From Bacillota bacterium (GTDB taxonomy: Bacteria > Bacillota > UBA4882 > UBA8346): 34,204 nt of DNA. Position 1 is the first letter of the stretch. Each line of letters starts with the position of its first letter. The notes beneath the pieces are model-generated. The model did no database searches. It saw nothing but the letters and a program-made list of their open reading frames with translations, and had not been told where the DNA came from. Made by a program: the position numbers and the translations under genes. The DNA lies in assembly GCA_012735315.1 (NCBI GenBank), contig JAAYHS010000137.1, forward strand, positions 1 to 34,204, in the 5' to 3' direction. Shown here one piece after another: positions 1-8,290 of this stretch.

Positions 1-995
1 ATTGGGAAAGCGGAGATTCCGGCGGCGCCGACCATCGGGTTCACTTTCTTTTTCAGGAAAAGGTTTAATAATTTTGCGAATAAAACCCCACCGGCGGTAT
101 CAAAGACGAAGGCGACCAAGCCTAAGATCAGGATTAGGATCGTGGCCGGATTCAGGAATTTATCCGCGATCATCGTCGAACCGATGGAGATGCCCAGCAT
201 TAAGGTGACCAAATTAGCCAATTCGTTTTGGGCGGCCTTTGAGAGTCTTTCCAGAACGCCGCATTCCCGGATTAGGTTGCCGAACATCAACGCTCCTACC
301 AAAGCCACGCTGATCGGGGCGATAATACCGGCCACTACCGTGACCAGGATCGGGAAGAGAATTTTTACAATCTTAGGTACTTTGACCTCGCGGGTTTCCA
401 TCCGGATCATCCGTTCCCGTTTGGTGGTTAAGGCTTTGATTACCGGCGGCTGGATAATTGGGACCAACGACATGTAGGAGTAAGCCGCTACCGCAATCGG
501 CCCCAGCAGGTCCTTGGCGAATTTGTTCGCCACATAGATCGCCGTAGGCCCGTCCGCGGCGCCGATGATTCCGATGGCTGCCGCTTCCTTTAAGCCGATA
601 TTGATGCCTAAGCCCAGCTCTTTAAGCCAATCGCCCAAGAAAAGCGAGGCGAGCATGGTGGCGAAGATTCCGAATTGAGCCGCGGCGCCGAAGAAAAGCA
701 TGAACGGGTTTTGAAGCAACGGCCCGAAATCGATCATCGCTCCGACGGCGATAAAGATTAATACCGGGAATAGTTCGTTTTTGATTCCGGCATTATAAAG
801 AACGGATAAAAAACCGTCTCCGCCGATGGCCGAGGAGAATGGAATATTGGCTAAAATTGCCCCGAAGCCGATCGGCAGTAAAAGCATGGGTTCATAATCC
901 TTGGCAATGGCGAGATAAATTAAGACGCCTCCAATCGCCATCATTACCAAACTTCCAAAATTCATTGCGAGAATGCCCTGGAAAAGCTCTTGCAT
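1..995 (-). CDS. oadB: Sodium-pumping decarboxylase beta subunit, copy 1 (3' end outside window)
   Basis: Integral membrane beta subunit of a biotin-dependent decarboxylase (oxaloacetate, methylmalonyl-CoA or glutaconyl-CoA type). In this family it decarboxylates carboxybiotin and exports Na+. The reverse-strand frame is open from ATG at 995 to the window edge, about 331 codons, so roughly the last 50 residues are missing. Seen: many hydrophobic segments and the family signature [10 protein letters not shown] near residues 146-155. Its Asp (about 148) matches the essential Asp203 of Klebsiella OadB. ACAGGAGGTT precedes the ATG. It is about two-thirds identical by eye in the core to the second beta subunit at 3176-4321. 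It is divergent from the gamma/biotin pair at 1288-2020. The substrate cannot be told from the beta subunit, and a partner alpha/MmdA gene may lie left of the window. Confidence 0.93.
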   Translation of the reverse strand, partial: MQELFQGILAMNFGSLVMMAIGGVLIYLAIAKDYEPMLLLPIGFGAILANIPFSSAIGGDGFLSVLYNAGIKNELFPVLIFIAVGAMIDFGPLLQNPFMLFFGAAAQFGIFATMLASLFLGDWLKELGLGINIGLKEAAAIGIIGAADGPTAIYVANKFAKDLLGPIAVAAYSYMSLVPIIQPPVIKALTTKRERMIRMETREVKVPKIVKILFPILVTVVAGIIAPISVALVGALMFGNLIRECGVLERLSKAAQNELANLVTLMLGISIGSTMIADKFLNPATILILILGLVAFVFDTAGGVLFAKLLNLFLKKKVNPMVGAAGISAFP

Positions 996-1044
996 AACCT
1001 AACCTCCTGTAGCTATTGATATAAGTAAATTTAGGCATAAGTTT

Positions 1045-1073
1045 AATTTATCACAGATCAAAAGCAATGTCAC
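1045..1073 (-). promoter_or_regulatory. Candidate sigma-A promoter for leftward beta subunit
   Basis: On the reverse strand GTGACA (1068-1073), a 17-nt spacer and TAAATT (1045-1050) stand about 50 nt upstream of the beta-subunit start. The match is moderate and was made by eye only. Confidence 0.35.
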
Positions 1074-1185
1074 CCGATAATTATTTTTTTAAATAATTTG
1101 AAATGTAGCATAGTCAGTATTCTTCAAACCGTAGTTATCGTGAAAAAGGCCAAGCCTGAAGAATTTGGAGTCTTAAACAAAAAAC

Positions 1186-1214
1186 TTGATTTAGCTGATG
1201 TTAGGTTGTATATT
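1186..1214 (+). promoter_or_regulatory. Candidate sigma-A promoter for rightward gamma/biotin genes
   Basis: TTGATT (1186-1191), a 17-nt spacer and TATATT (1209-1214) lie about 75 nt upstream of the small membrane subunit at 1288. The 292-bp spacer 996-1287 thus seems to carry divergent promoters. Nothing else is recognisable in it. Confidence 0.5.
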
Positions 1215-1287
1215 ATTTATCATAGTGTATTTTGTATGGAGAAATTCAAAGAATAAATATCGGCTTTAATCAAAAAGGAGGACCGGC

Positions 1288-1566
1288 ATGAACGAAACCG
1301 TTTCAATTGATTTGGGCATCTATCTACTTGGACTGATTGTATTACTATTGATAATTCTTTTAATTATGGTCCGTAAACTGGTTGTTCTATTAACCGCATT
1401 ACTAGAGCGACGGGAGCAAACCATTATACCTCAAACCGCCGAGTTGGACCGTTCGTTACTTAACGGGGACTGCACCGAGGAAGAACTGGCGGCAATCACA
1501 GCGGTTCTCGCTCGGATATTGCCTGATAACCATCGGAAAATCGTTAGTTTAAAGTTAATCCATTAG
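1288..1566 (+). CDS. Small membrane subunit (OadG/MmdD-like gamma/delta), copy 1
   Basis: A 92-residue protein with one N-terminal membrane helix (about residues 9-38, very Leu/Ile rich), then a polar linker and a short helical domain with EEELAAITAVLARIL. This is the layout of OadG/MmdD subunits, which assemble and stabilise the decarboxylase complex. Its C-terminal tail (VSLKLIH) resembles that of the second small subunit at 2514-2762 (IQLKLIQ), supporting a paralogous pair. AAAGGAGG precedes the ATG. It is followed after 61 bp by a biotin carrier. The family call rests on topology and context because the family is poorly conserved. The classical OadG zinc-binding His tail is not evident. 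Confidence 0.75.
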   Translation: MNETVSIDLGIYLLGLIVLLLIILLIMVRKLVVLLTALLERREQTIIPQTAELDRSLLNGDCTEEELAAITAVLARILPDNHRKIVSLKLIH

Positions 1567-1627
1567 AATTTACCGGACAAACTTATTGATGCCGATTTTA
1601 GCTTAGAAAACGACTGGGGGAAATGAA

Positions 1628-2020
1628 ATGCATAATTTTCGAGTTACGGTGAATGGTAAGGTTTTTGAGGTCACTGTTGAAGAAGCGGATTCCGCTAAAA
1701 ATGAAATCAATACTAAAGCCGTAGAAGAAGCCGCGGCGGCTGTTGCTCCTGCTAAGACCGGGGCTGCTCCGGTTTCTATAAAAGATACTGTTTTGGGGAG
1801 TGGGGAACAACCGGTAGTCGCCCCGTTATCCGGATCAATTCTTGAAATCAAAGTCAAAATCGGGGATCGGGTGAAATTCGGTCAGGTATTGTTAACATTG
1901 GAAGCGTTGAAGATGGAGAATGAAATTGTTGCTCCTCAAGACGGCGTGGTTAAGAATATTTTTGTTCAACAAGGTTCAATGGTAAATGTGGGAGATGTGT
2001 TGTTAAGCCTTACCGATTAG
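1628..2020 (+). CDS. Biotin carboxyl carrier protein of decarboxylase, copy 1
   Basis: A free-standing biotinyl carrier (130 aa) that would shuttle CO2 from the carboxyltransferase subunit to the membrane beta subunit. Seen: a short N-terminal beta-rich segment (residues 1-20), an Ala/Pro-rich flexible linker (about 35-60), then a biotinyl-lipoyl domain (about 62-130) with the EALKMENEI biotinylation motif. The target is Lys95. It corresponds to the MmdC/gamma-type or OadA C-terminal biotin domain encoded as a separate gene. GGGGAAATGAA precedes the ATG. It closely resembles the carrier at 2782-3153, sharing the [12 protein letters not shown] and MVNVGDVL motifs. No alpha or beta gene follows directly, and a terminator-bearing spacer comes next. 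Confidence 0.93.
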   Translation: MHNFRVTVNGKVFEVTVEEADSAKNEINTKAVEEAAAAVAPAKTGAAPVSIKDTVLGSGEQPVVAPLSGSILEIKVKIGDRVKFGQVLLTLEALKMENEIVAPQDGVVKNIFVQQGSMVNVGDVLLSLTD

Positions 2021-2044
2021 GCTTTCGAAGTAATTGATCGGAGG

Positions 2045-2270
2045 GCTGTCGCAAAATAGACTTTTTACCTTTCGTTTCACCAGGTTATAAAACCCTGGAC
2101 TAGGCTGAAAATCAATTAAAAACCCGATAAACGGGCGGGCGCTGGTAATTCGGAGCGTTAACCAAGCGCTCGTTTTCATGGATTTGAGAATGGTTTTAGA
2201 TGCCTCGCGGGTTAGGCTTGCAAGAAGATGAGGGCCGCCGGCTGTTGCCTATTTTTGCAACAGCTTTTTT
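2045..2270. repeat. Spacer segment bounded by imperfect inverted repeats, possible MITE-like relic
   Basis: GCTGTCGCAAAATAG (from about 2046) reappears on the other strand as GCTGTTGCAAAAATAG (2249-2264 reversed), bounding about 220 bp without a plausible ORF. The GCTGTCGCAAAA end resembles termini of some insertion sequences, as I recall them. The right arm is also part of a terminator hairpin, so chance is possible. The rest of the 493-bp spacer 2021-2513 shows only this segment, the terminator and a promoter. Confidence 0.35.
2241..2270 (+). terminator. Intrinsic terminator
   Basis: Perfect 8-bp stem GCTGTTGC (2241-2248) / GCAACAGC (2257-2264), 8-nt loop, then six T. It would end the transcript of the first gamma/biotin pair, or of the enclosed segment, before the next promoter. 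Confidence 0.8.
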
Positions 2271-2363
2271 GCTGTCCGGCGATCCTATTTTTAGTATTAA
2301 ATGGTATTTTAAAGTGTAGCTGGCCGGTTTGGTTAACTTTATCTTAAACCCTGCTAAATAAGG

Positions 2364-2392
2364 TTGACCATTATCAGTTTTAACATTATATT
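2364..2392 (+). promoter_or_regulatory. Candidate sigma-A promoter for second decarboxylase set
   Basis: TTGACC (2364-2369), a 17-nt spacer and TATATT (2387-2392). It sits between the terminator at 2241-2270 and the gamma gene at 2514, giving the second set its own transcription unit. Confidence 0.55.
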
Positions 2393-2513
2393 TATAAATA
2401 ACTTATTTTTTTCGGTCGTATACGATTCATCAGAGCTTGGGAGAAAAGTCTGGATTTTATTTGCCGGTGTTAGTGAAAAAAGGTACAAACCGCGTTAAAG
2501 GGGGGAGGAGCCT

Positions 2514-2762
2514 ATGGAAGGCGGCTTAAATACTGCTTTGGAGTTGCTTGTATTAGGAATGGCCGTGGTTTTTTTAGTGTTATTATTTCTCATGTTTATA
2601 ATGCAGATTATGTCCGGAATTGTGAACCTTAGACCAGCGGCAAAAACCAAACCGGCCGTAGAGGAAATTATCGAGGAAGAGTTGGCGGTGATCATGGCGA
2701 TTCTTAATGAGGTAAATCCCGGCCATGAAGTTTCAAATATCCAGTTAAAATTAATTCAATGA
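2514..2762 (+). CDS. OadG-family gamma subunit, copy 2
   Basis: An 82-residue small subunit of a sodium-pumping decarboxylase. One membrane helix (about residues 8-33), the sequence VVFLVLLFLMFIMQIM typical of OadG N-termini, then an acidic stretch (VEEIIEEELAVIMAILNE) and a short C-terminal IQLKLIQ. GGGGGGAGG precedes the ATG. It starts a tight run: biotin carrier after 19 bp, beta subunit 22 bp later, alpha subunit further on. It is longer-range similar to the small protein at 1288-1566. Its role in complex assembly is known for the family and inferred here. Confidence 0.82.
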   Translation: MEGGLNTALELLVLGMAVVFLVLLFLMFIMQIMSGIVNLRPAAKTKPAVEEIIEEELAVIMAILNEVNPGHEVSNIQLKLIQ

Positions 2763-2781
2763 AGTTTTTTGGAGGGAAATT

Positions 2782-3153
2782 ATGAAAAGCTATCGCGTAT
2801 CCGTAAACGGTAAGACTTATGAAGTCATTGTTGAAGAAACCTCGAATACAGGCATGGGTCAAGCAGCGGCCACCGCTGTCAAAGAGGAAACAGTTCCGGT
2901 AAATACCGAAAAAAATACTTCCCGCATGCCGGTCACCGAAGGCACGCCGATAAATGCGCCGCTATCCGGTTCGATTTTAGAGATTAAAGTCAAACCCGGT
3001 GAAACCGTAAAACAAGGTCAGGTTCTTTTAACTTTAGAGGCGTTGAAAATGGAGAATGAGATTGTAGCTCCGGTGGCGGGCGTGGTCAAGGGTGTATATG
3101 TTCAAACCGGCGCCATGGTCAATGTTGGAGATGTTTTAGTGGTCCTTGGTTAA
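2782..3153 (+). CDS. Biotin carboxyl carrier protein of decarboxylase, copy 2
   Basis: A 123-residue carrier with an N-terminal beta segment, a linker rich in Thr/Glu/Val, and a C-terminal biotinyl domain (about 55-123). The motif is EALKMENEI, with Lys89 as predicted biotin site. GGAGGGAAATT precedes the ATG. It lies between gamma and beta genes, and its product would be carboxylated by the alpha subunit at 4573 and decarboxylated by the beta subunit at 3176. The biotin domain core is nearly identical to that of the copy at 1628-2020, while the linkers differ. That pattern points to duplication followed by linker drift, or exchange between the copies. Confidence 0.93.
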   Translation: MKSYRVSVNGKTYEVIVEETSNTGMGQAAATAVKEETVPVNTEKNTSRMPVTEGTPINAPLSGSILEIKVKPGETVKQGQVLLTLEALKMENEIVAPVAGVVKGVYVQTGAMVNVGDVLVVLG

Positions 3154-3175
3154 TTCAGAGGAGGTCTTAATTAAG

Positions 3176-4321
3176 ATGTGGAACAGTCTTCAAGAGTTGA
3201 TATTAGGCACCGGGCTGGCTAATATGTCCTGGGAAACCATATTAATGATTGCCATTTCCTTAGTCCTGATTTATTTGGCCATTGTCAAGCAATATGAACC
3301 GTTGCTTTTATTGCCGATCGCTTTTGGGATGCTCTTAACCAACTTGCCTTTGGCCGGTTTGATGGATGAGCCGTTAATGGCTGATGGAAAACTGGTTCAA
3401 CCCGGGGGATTGATTTATTATCTGTATCAGGGTGTCAAATTAGGAATTTATCCGCCGTTAATCTTTTTAGGGGTGGGCGCGATGACCGATTTCGGTCCGT
3501 TGCTCGCCAATCCCAAAAGTATTTTATTGGGCGCCGCGGCGCAATTGGGCATCTTTTGCGCTTTAATAGGCGCTATAATCTTAGGTTTTGACATCAGAGC
3601 CGCCGCGTCAATCGGAATAATCGGCGGAGCGGATGGACCAACCGCAATCTATCTTACCAGTAAATTAAAACCCGAATTGTTAGGCCCGATCGCGATCGCC
3701 GCTTATTCCTATATGGCGTTGATCCCCATCATCCAACCGCCATTGATGAAGCTTATGACCACCAAAGAGGAACGGCAAATAGTTATGGAACAGTTGCGGC
3801 CGGTATCCAAGACGGAAAAAGTCATCTTTTCAATTGTAGTTACCATTATCGGCGCTTTATTGCTTCCTTCCGCCGCCGCTTTATTGGGTTCTTTAATGTT
3901 CGGAAATTTGCTGCGCGAATCGGGAGTGGTAGAGAGGTTATCGAAGACTGCCCAAAATGAAATGATTAATATTATTACCATTTTCTTAGGCTTGTCGGTG
4001 GGCGCCACCGCTAAGGCGGAAGTGTTTTTGAAACCATCGACTCTCGGTATTATTTTTCTAGGTCTGTTTGCTTTTGCCTTTAGTACGGTCGGCGGGTTGC
4101 TTTTTGGAAAGGCGATGTGTAAATTGACCGGCGGCAAAATTAATCCCTTAATCGGGGCGGCCGGGGTTTCGGCGGTGCCGATGGCGGCTCGGGTGGTCCA
4201 AAAGGTAGGAGCTGAAGCAAATCCAGGCAATTTCTTGTTGATGCATGCCATGGGACCAAACGTGGCCGGAGTGATCGGTTCGGCGATCGCCGCCGGAGTA
4301 TTGTTGGCGAGTTTGCAATAG
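3176..4321 (+). CDS. oadB: Sodium-pumping decarboxylase beta subunit, copy 2
   Basis: A 381-residue polytopic membrane protein, full length for OadB/MmdB/GcdB. Signature [10 protein letters not shown] near residues 151-160, with Asp153 equivalent to the essential membrane Asp of OadB. The motifs [21 protein letters not shown] and [15 protein letters not shown], as found in the family, are also present. I chose ATG 3176 because AGAGGAGG (3157-3164) stands about 11 nt upstream. An in-frame TTG at 3146 would overlap the carrier gene and lacks a good site. It is followed by a 250-bp repeat-bearing spacer before the alpha gene, so alpha may be on the same or a separate transcript. Confidence 0.95.
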   Translation: MWNSLQELILGTGLANMSWETILMIAISLVLIYLAIVKQYEPLLLLPIAFGMLLTNLPLAGLMDEPLMADGKLVQPGGLIYYLYQGVKLGIYPPLIFLGVGAMTDFGPLLANPKSILLGAAAQLGIFCALIGAIILGFDIRAAASIGIIGGADGPTAIYLTSKLKPELLGPIAIAAYSYMALIPIIQPPLMKLMTTKEERQIVMEQLRPVSKTEKVIFSIVVTIIGALLLPSAAALLGSLMFGNLLRESGVVERLSKTAQNEMINIITIFLGLSVGATAKAEVFLKPSTLGIIFLGLFAFAFSTVGGLLFGKAMCKLTGGKINPLIGAAGVSAVPMAARVVQKVGAEANPGNFLLMHAMGPNVAGVIGSAIAAGVLLASLQ

Positions 4322-4518
4322 CTCAGTGGTCAGTAGTCAGTAGTCAGTAGTCAGCATGAAGGGGAGTAGTCGAAAGCTGAGGATTCAAAAACCGACACAA
4401 AAGAGAGTAGCCAGAATTGAGGAGTCAGTGATCAGTAAAAGCAAGAATAAAACATCAAGGTTTTGGGATTTCAGAGCTTAGCTTACAACTCTCCCATCTC
4501 CTGTCTCCTGACTCCCGG
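4322..4518. repeat. Degenerate 7-nt direct repeats with a complementary arm
   Basis: From about 4322 the spacer holds AGTAGTC repeated back to back (GTCAGTAGTCAGTAGTCAG). More distant variants follow (GGAGTCAGTGATCAGTA), and at 4490-4515 an opposite-strand version (CTCCTGTCTCCTGACTCC). It looks like a short tandemly repeated repetitive element of the kind seen in many bacterial spacers. No gene or promoter is evident in it. Confidence 0.7.
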
Positions 4519-4572
4519 GTGCTGGTTACCGGCAAAAGTATATGTCCTACTTGTAAAAATGAGGTGACTAAA

Positions 4573-5913
4573 ATGGCAAAACCGGTTAAAATAACCGAAA
4601 CGATTTTCAGGGACGCTCATCAATCCTTGTGGGCTACTCGAATGAAGACCGAAGATATGATGGCGATCGCGGAGGCGATTGACGATATCGGCTATCATTC
4701 ATTGGAAGCTTGGGGCGGAGCCACTTTCGACAGTTGTTTACGTTTCTTAAAAGAAGACCCTTGGGTGCGTTTGCGCCGCTTAAAGGCGGTCATCCGGAAA
4801 ACGCCGCTGCAAATGCTGTTGCGGGGACAAAATCTTTTAGGTTACCGTCACTACCCCGACGATGTGGTCCGGGAATTTTGTCATCGGGCCGTTGATAACG
4901 GAATTGGAATTATTCGCATTTTTGATGCGCTAAATGATGTCCGGAATATGGAAACCGCCGTTAAAGCTTCGAAGGAAGCGGGAGCCCATGTCCAGGGCAC
5001 GGTGGTTTATACCATCAGCCCGGTCCATGATATCGATGCTTATGTCAAACTGGCCTTGGAATTGAAAGAGTTGGGTTGTGATTCGATTTGTATCAAGGAC
5101 ATGGCGGGTCTTCTCACGCCTTATCGGGCTGAGGAATTGGTTAAAAAGCTAAAACAAGCCGTAAATTTGCCCTTACAATTGCACGCTCATTATACCAGTG
5201 GTTTGGCTTCCATGACTTACCTAAAAGCGATCGAAGCCGGTGTGGATGTGGTGGACACCGCGTTTTCCGCTTTAGCGTTGGGTACGTCCCAACCGCCGAC
5301 TGAGTCGCTGGTGGCGGCCTTACAAGGAACTCCGTATGATACCGGCTTGGATCTGGCAAAGCTCGCTCCCATAAATCAGCATTTTAAAGAGGTTAAAAAA
5401 GAATACCAGTCCGTCTCAGCTCCGGTAGAAGTCGACACCGCGGTGCTTTCCTATCAAATACCGGGCGGAATGATTTCGAATCTTCGCAATCAATTGGCCG
5501 GACAAAACGCGTCCGATCGTTACGCCGATGTTCTGGCCGAAGTTCCGAAAGTCCGGGAAGAACTGGGTTATCCGCCCTTGGTTACTCCGACCAGTCAGAT
5601 GCTGGGAACTCAGGCGGTTTTAAATGTTTTGACCGGGAAACGTTATAGCGTAGTTCCGAAGGAAATTAAGGAGTATGTCCGCGGTATGTACGGTCGTCCC
5701 CCGGCGCCGATTAATCCCGAAGTCCGGAAGTTGATTATCGGTGATGAACAACCGATCACTCACCGTCCGGCCGATGATTTGGAGCCGATGCTGGGTAAAG
5801 CCCGCAAAGAGATAATCGAGTATTACCAGCAGGAAGAAGATGTTCTCTCCTATGTGCTTTTCCCCGAGGTGGCGCTGGAATTTTTCAAGACTAGGAATTC
5901 AAATTGCAAATAA
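4573..5913 (+). CDS. oadA: Oxaloacetate decarboxylase alpha / pyruvate carboxylase carboxyltransferase subunit without biotin domain
   Basis: A 446-residue carboxyltransferase of the HMGL-like TIM-barrel family. It moves a carboxyl group from oxaloacetate (or a related acid) to carrier biotin. Seen: the N-terminal FRDAHQSLWATR with metal-binding Asp14, SICIKDMAGLL with the active-site Lys175 that is carbamylated in the family, LHAHYTSG with zinc-ligand His204/His206, and a conserved PYC_OADA C-terminal domain (about 290-440). Classical OadA is about 590 aa with a C-terminal biotin domain; here that domain is absent and supplied by separate carriers. ATG 4573 follows GAGGTGA by 5 nt. An in-frame GTG at 4519 would add 18 residues encoded by repeat sequence and is rejected. 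It could instead be PycB of a two-subunit pyruvate carboxylase, but the beta and gamma neighbours favour the Na+ pump. Confidence 0.93.
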   Translation: MAKPVKITETIFRDAHQSLWATRMKTEDMMAIAEAIDDIGYHSLEAWGGATFDSCLRFLKEDPWVRLRRLKAVIRKTPLQMLLRGQNLLGYRHYPDDVVREFCHRAVDNGIGIIRIFDALNDVRNMETAVKASKEAGAHVQGTVVYTISPVHDIDAYVKLALELKELGCDSICIKDMAGLLTPYRAEELVKKLKQAVNLPLQLHAHYTSGLASMTYLKAIEAGVDVVDTAFSALALGTSQPPTESLVAALQGTPYDTGLDLAKLAPINQHFKEVKKEYQSVSAPVEVDTAVLSYQIPGGMISNLRNQLAGQNASDRYADVLAEVPKVREELGYPPLVTPTSQMLGTQAVLNVLTGKRYSVVPKEIKEYVRGMYGRPPAPINPEVRKLIIGDEQPITHRPADDLEPMLGKARKEIIEYYQQEEDVLSYVLFPEVALEFFKTRNSNCK

Positions 5914-5918
5914 GTGAT

Positions 5919-5953
5919 AAAAAATCGAGCCGCATTGACGACTCGATTTTTTT
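5919..5953. terminator. Bidirectional terminator between convergent genes
   Basis: AAAATCGAG (5921-5929) pairs with CTCGATTTT (5942-5950), with A- and T-runs on both sides. It lies between the alpha subunit and the convergent acyl-CoA synthetase and can serve both strands. Confidence 0.85.
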
Positions 5954-5967
5954 AATTTTTATTAAAA

Positions 5968-7620
5968 TTATTGGGCATCTTGTTCTCTGATTTCAACCCG
6001 GCGGATTTTACCGCTGATGGTCTTGGGTAATTCGGTCACAAATTCGATGATTCGCGGGTATTTATATGGCGCAGTCACATTTTTTACGTGATTTTGCAGT
6101 TCGATTTTGAGTTCCTCGCTTGGTTGATAGTCTTTAGTTAGAACCACGGTCGCCTTCACGACTTGGCCGCGGATTTCATCCGGAACCGCGGTTACGGCGC
6201 ATTCCAATACCGCCGGATGTTCAAGCAGCGCGCTTTCAACCTCAAAGGGCCCGATCCGGTAACCGGAACTTTTAATTATATCATCAGTCCGGCCGACAAA
6301 CCAGAAGTAGCCGTCCTCGTCTTTCCAGGCGGTGTCGCCGGTGTGATAAATACCATCATGCCAGACGTTTTGGGTGAGTTGCGCGTCCCGGTAATAGCCG
6401 TCGAAGATACCGACGGGTTTTCGGTTAGCGGTGCGAACGACGATTTCTCCGATTTCGCCAACCTCGCAAGAATGGCCGTTTTCATCAATGATATCGATAT
6501 CGTATCCGGGAGTCGGCCGTCCCATTGACCCGGGCTTTGGTTCCATCCAGGGAAAAGTGGCCACCGCCACGGTAAATTCGGTCTGACCATAGCCTTCCAT
6601 TAGTTTAATTCCGGTCAGTTTTAAAAACCGACTATAAACTTCCGGATTTAACGGTTCGCCGGCAACCACGCAATACTCCAGTTTACTCAGGTCGTACTGG
6701 GAGAAATCCTCTCGGATCAAATAACGATAAACCGTCGGCGGCGCGCAGAAAGTGGTAATTCCATACTTGGCAATTATGCTTAGCAGATCTTTAGGAACGA
6801 ATTTATCATAGTCGTAAACAAAGACAATAGCCCCGGAAAGCCATTGACCGTATATTTTGCCCCAGGCCGATTTGGCCCAGCCGGTATCGGAAACGGTAAG
6901 ATGTAATTTGTTAGGCCGCACACATTGCCAGAATTTAGCAGTCACGATGTGGCCTAATGGATAGGTGAAATTATGTTGCACCATTTTGGGATAACCGGTG
7001 GTCCCGGAGGTAAAGTAGAGCAGCATAATGTCGTCATTTTTGGTCATGTCGGCGCCGGAGGGCTTGACCCAAGTTTCAGCGGCATTTTTAAATTCGGTGT
7101 TAAAGTCAATCCAACCTTCCCGTTTTCCGCCGACCAGCGCTTTAAGGGTCAACGTAGGCGACTCGGGTTGGGCTTCGTCGATTTGATCGATGACTTCATC
7201 TCCGGCGACGGCGACTATCATTTTGATACTGGCGGCGTTAATGCGGTAAACTATATCTCTTTTCTTTAAAAGATGGGTGGCCGGTATACAAACGGCTCCG
7301 ATTTTATGCAGCGCCAGAATACAGAACCAAAATTCATAGCGTCGTTTGAGGATTAACATTACCGGGTCGCCTTTTTTGATGCCGATGGATTTAAAGAAAT
7401 TCGCCGTTTTGTCGCTGTATAGTTTTAACTCTTTAAAAGTAAATTGAGCTTTATTTCCTTTGTCGTCACACCAGACTAAAGCGATTTTGTCCGGCTCCCG
7501 GGACGCCCATTCGTCAACCACGTCATAGGCAAAGTTAAAATTATCCGGAACTTTTATCCGGAAATTTTGATAAAAATCTTCATATGATTGATATTCAAGA
7601 TCAATATATTTTTCCAACAT
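5968..7620 (-). CDS. AMP-forming acyl-CoA synthetase (acetyl/medium-chain type)
   Basis: A 550-residue adenylate-forming ligase that activates a carboxylic acid to acyl-AMP and then acyl-CoA. Seen: phosphate-binding loop [11 protein letters not shown] (202-212), GYGQTE, the [20 protein letters not shown] hinge region, and [10 protein letters not shown] with the catalytic Lys538. Length and motifs match the medium-chain acyl-CoA synthetase/AcsM group more than the 650-aa acetyl-CoA synthetase Acs. GAAAGG precedes the ATG. It is codirectional with and 115 bp downstream of an XRE-cupin regulator, a pairing often seen in Firmicutes. The acyl substrate is not predictable from sequence alone; short-chain, branched or aryl acids are possible. 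Confidence 0.92.
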   Translation of the reverse strand: MLEKYIDLEYQSYEDFYQNFRIKVPDNFNFAYDVVDEWASREPDKIALVWCDDKGNKAQFTFKELKLYSDKTANFFKSIGIKKGDPVMLILKRRYEFWFCILALHKIGAVCIPATHLLKKRDIVYRINAASIKMIVAVAGDEVIDQIDEAQPESPTLTLKALVGGKREGWIDFNTEFKNAAETWVKPSGADMTKNDDIMLLYFTSGTTGYPKMVQHNFTYPLGHIVTAKFWQCVRPNKLHLTVSDTGWAKSAWGKIYGQWLSGAIVFVYDYDKFVPKDLLSIIAKYGITTFCAPPTVYRYLIREDFSQYDLSKLEYCVVAGEPLNPEVYSRFLKLTGIKLMEGYGQTEFTVAVATFPWMEPKPGSMGRPTPGYDIDIIDENGHSCEVGEIGEIVVRTANRKPVGIFDGYYRDAQLTQNVWHDGIYHTGDTAWKDEDGYFWFVGRTDDIIKSSGYRIGPFEVESALLEHPAVLECAVTAVPDEIRGQVVKATVVLTKDYQPSEELKIELQNHVKNVTAPYKYPRIIEFVTELPKTISGKIRRVEIREQDAQ

Positions 7621-7648
7621 CTTTTCTCAGCCTTTCTACAATAATTTA

Positions 7649-7682
7649 ACGCGAAACATCGACAAGAGACGCGAAGCATCGA
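7649..7682. repeat. Paired 14-bp direct repeats upstream of acyl-CoA synthetase
   Basis: ACGCGAAACATCGA (7649-7662) and ACGCGAAGCATCGA (7669-7682) match at 13 of 14 positions with a 20-bp period. They lie 29-62 bp upstream of the synthetase start. Either an operator pair for the adjacent XRE-cupin regulator or a dispersed spacer repeat. Confidence 0.55.
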
Positions 7683-7735
7683 GCATGCGCTTAAGTAAGA
7701 CCGGCGTTCCCTTCAAACCCGTAGCGATGATTTAA

Positions 7736-8290
7736 TCAAAGAATGATCGCCAGAAATTTGGCGGGTTTTCCGTTTAATGCCTTCATTCCGTGATTTATAT
7801 TTGAATCATAATAGATGGAATCCCCTTCATTGAGGATAACCTCATTCTCGCCTAATTTAACTTTCATGGCGCCTTCCAACAAATAGTTGAATTCTTGTCC
7901 GGGATGGTTGTTCAAATGGAACGGGGTATCTTCCGGTTCAGGCTCAACAATTACCAAAAAGGGTTCGGCTTTTTTATTAACAAAGTTGTATGCCAGATTT
8001 TGATATTTGTATTCTTTGCGGCGTTCCACAGAGACTCCCCGTCCGTTGCGGGTCAACGAATAGGTATGTAAACGGGGTTCTTCGCCGGTCAATAAGGCGG
8101 ATAGTTCTATATTGAAGCGTTGCGCTATCCGGTAAAGAACACCGACCGGGATGTCGGAAACGCCGTTTTCGTATTCTTGATAAACTTCCAGCGGAATGTT
8201 TAGTTCTTTAGCAAGATCGGCGGCGCTGATTCCGAAAATATCCCGCAACCCCTTTACCCGTTCGGCGATTTGTTTTAATTGTTCTTCCAT
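7736..8290 (-). CDS. XRE-family regulator with C-terminal cupin sensor domain
   Basis: A 184-residue DNA-binding regulator. Residues about 6-65 form a helix-turn-helix_3 domain (LAKELNIPLEVYQEYENG). Residues about 105-184 form a cupin_2 barrel (HPGQEFNYLLEGAMKVKLG and EGDSIYYDSNINHGMKALNG) that likely binds a small ligand. In this family such proteins control nearby catabolic or acyl-CoA genes. The downstream partner on the same strand is the acyl-CoA synthetase. The start is ATG 8290 with AAAGGAG about 12 nt upstream, which is a long spacing. It is divergent from the lactate-type operon across 277 bp. Ligand and sites are unknown; the paired repeats at 7649-7682 are one candidate target. Confidence 0.9.
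   Translation of the reverse strand: MEEQLKQIAERVKGLRDIFGISAADLAKELNIPLEVYQEYENGVSDIPVGVLYRIAQRFNIELSALLTGEEPRLHTYSLTRNGRGVSVERRKEYKYQNLAYNFVNKKAEPFLVIVEPEPEDTPFHLNNHPGQEFNYLLEGAMKVKLGENEVILNEGDSIYYDSNINHGMKALNGKPAKFLAIIL

Noticed and set aside
3709-4251. 180-codon open frame antisense to the second beta subunit
   Set aside because: Shadow of the conserved membrane protein; low-complexity composition and no start signal.
4519-4572. 18-residue N-terminal extension of the alpha subunit with a CPTC motif
   Set aside because: Encoded partly by the repeat element, GTG start without ribosome site. The ATG at 4573 has a good site and matches the family N-terminus.
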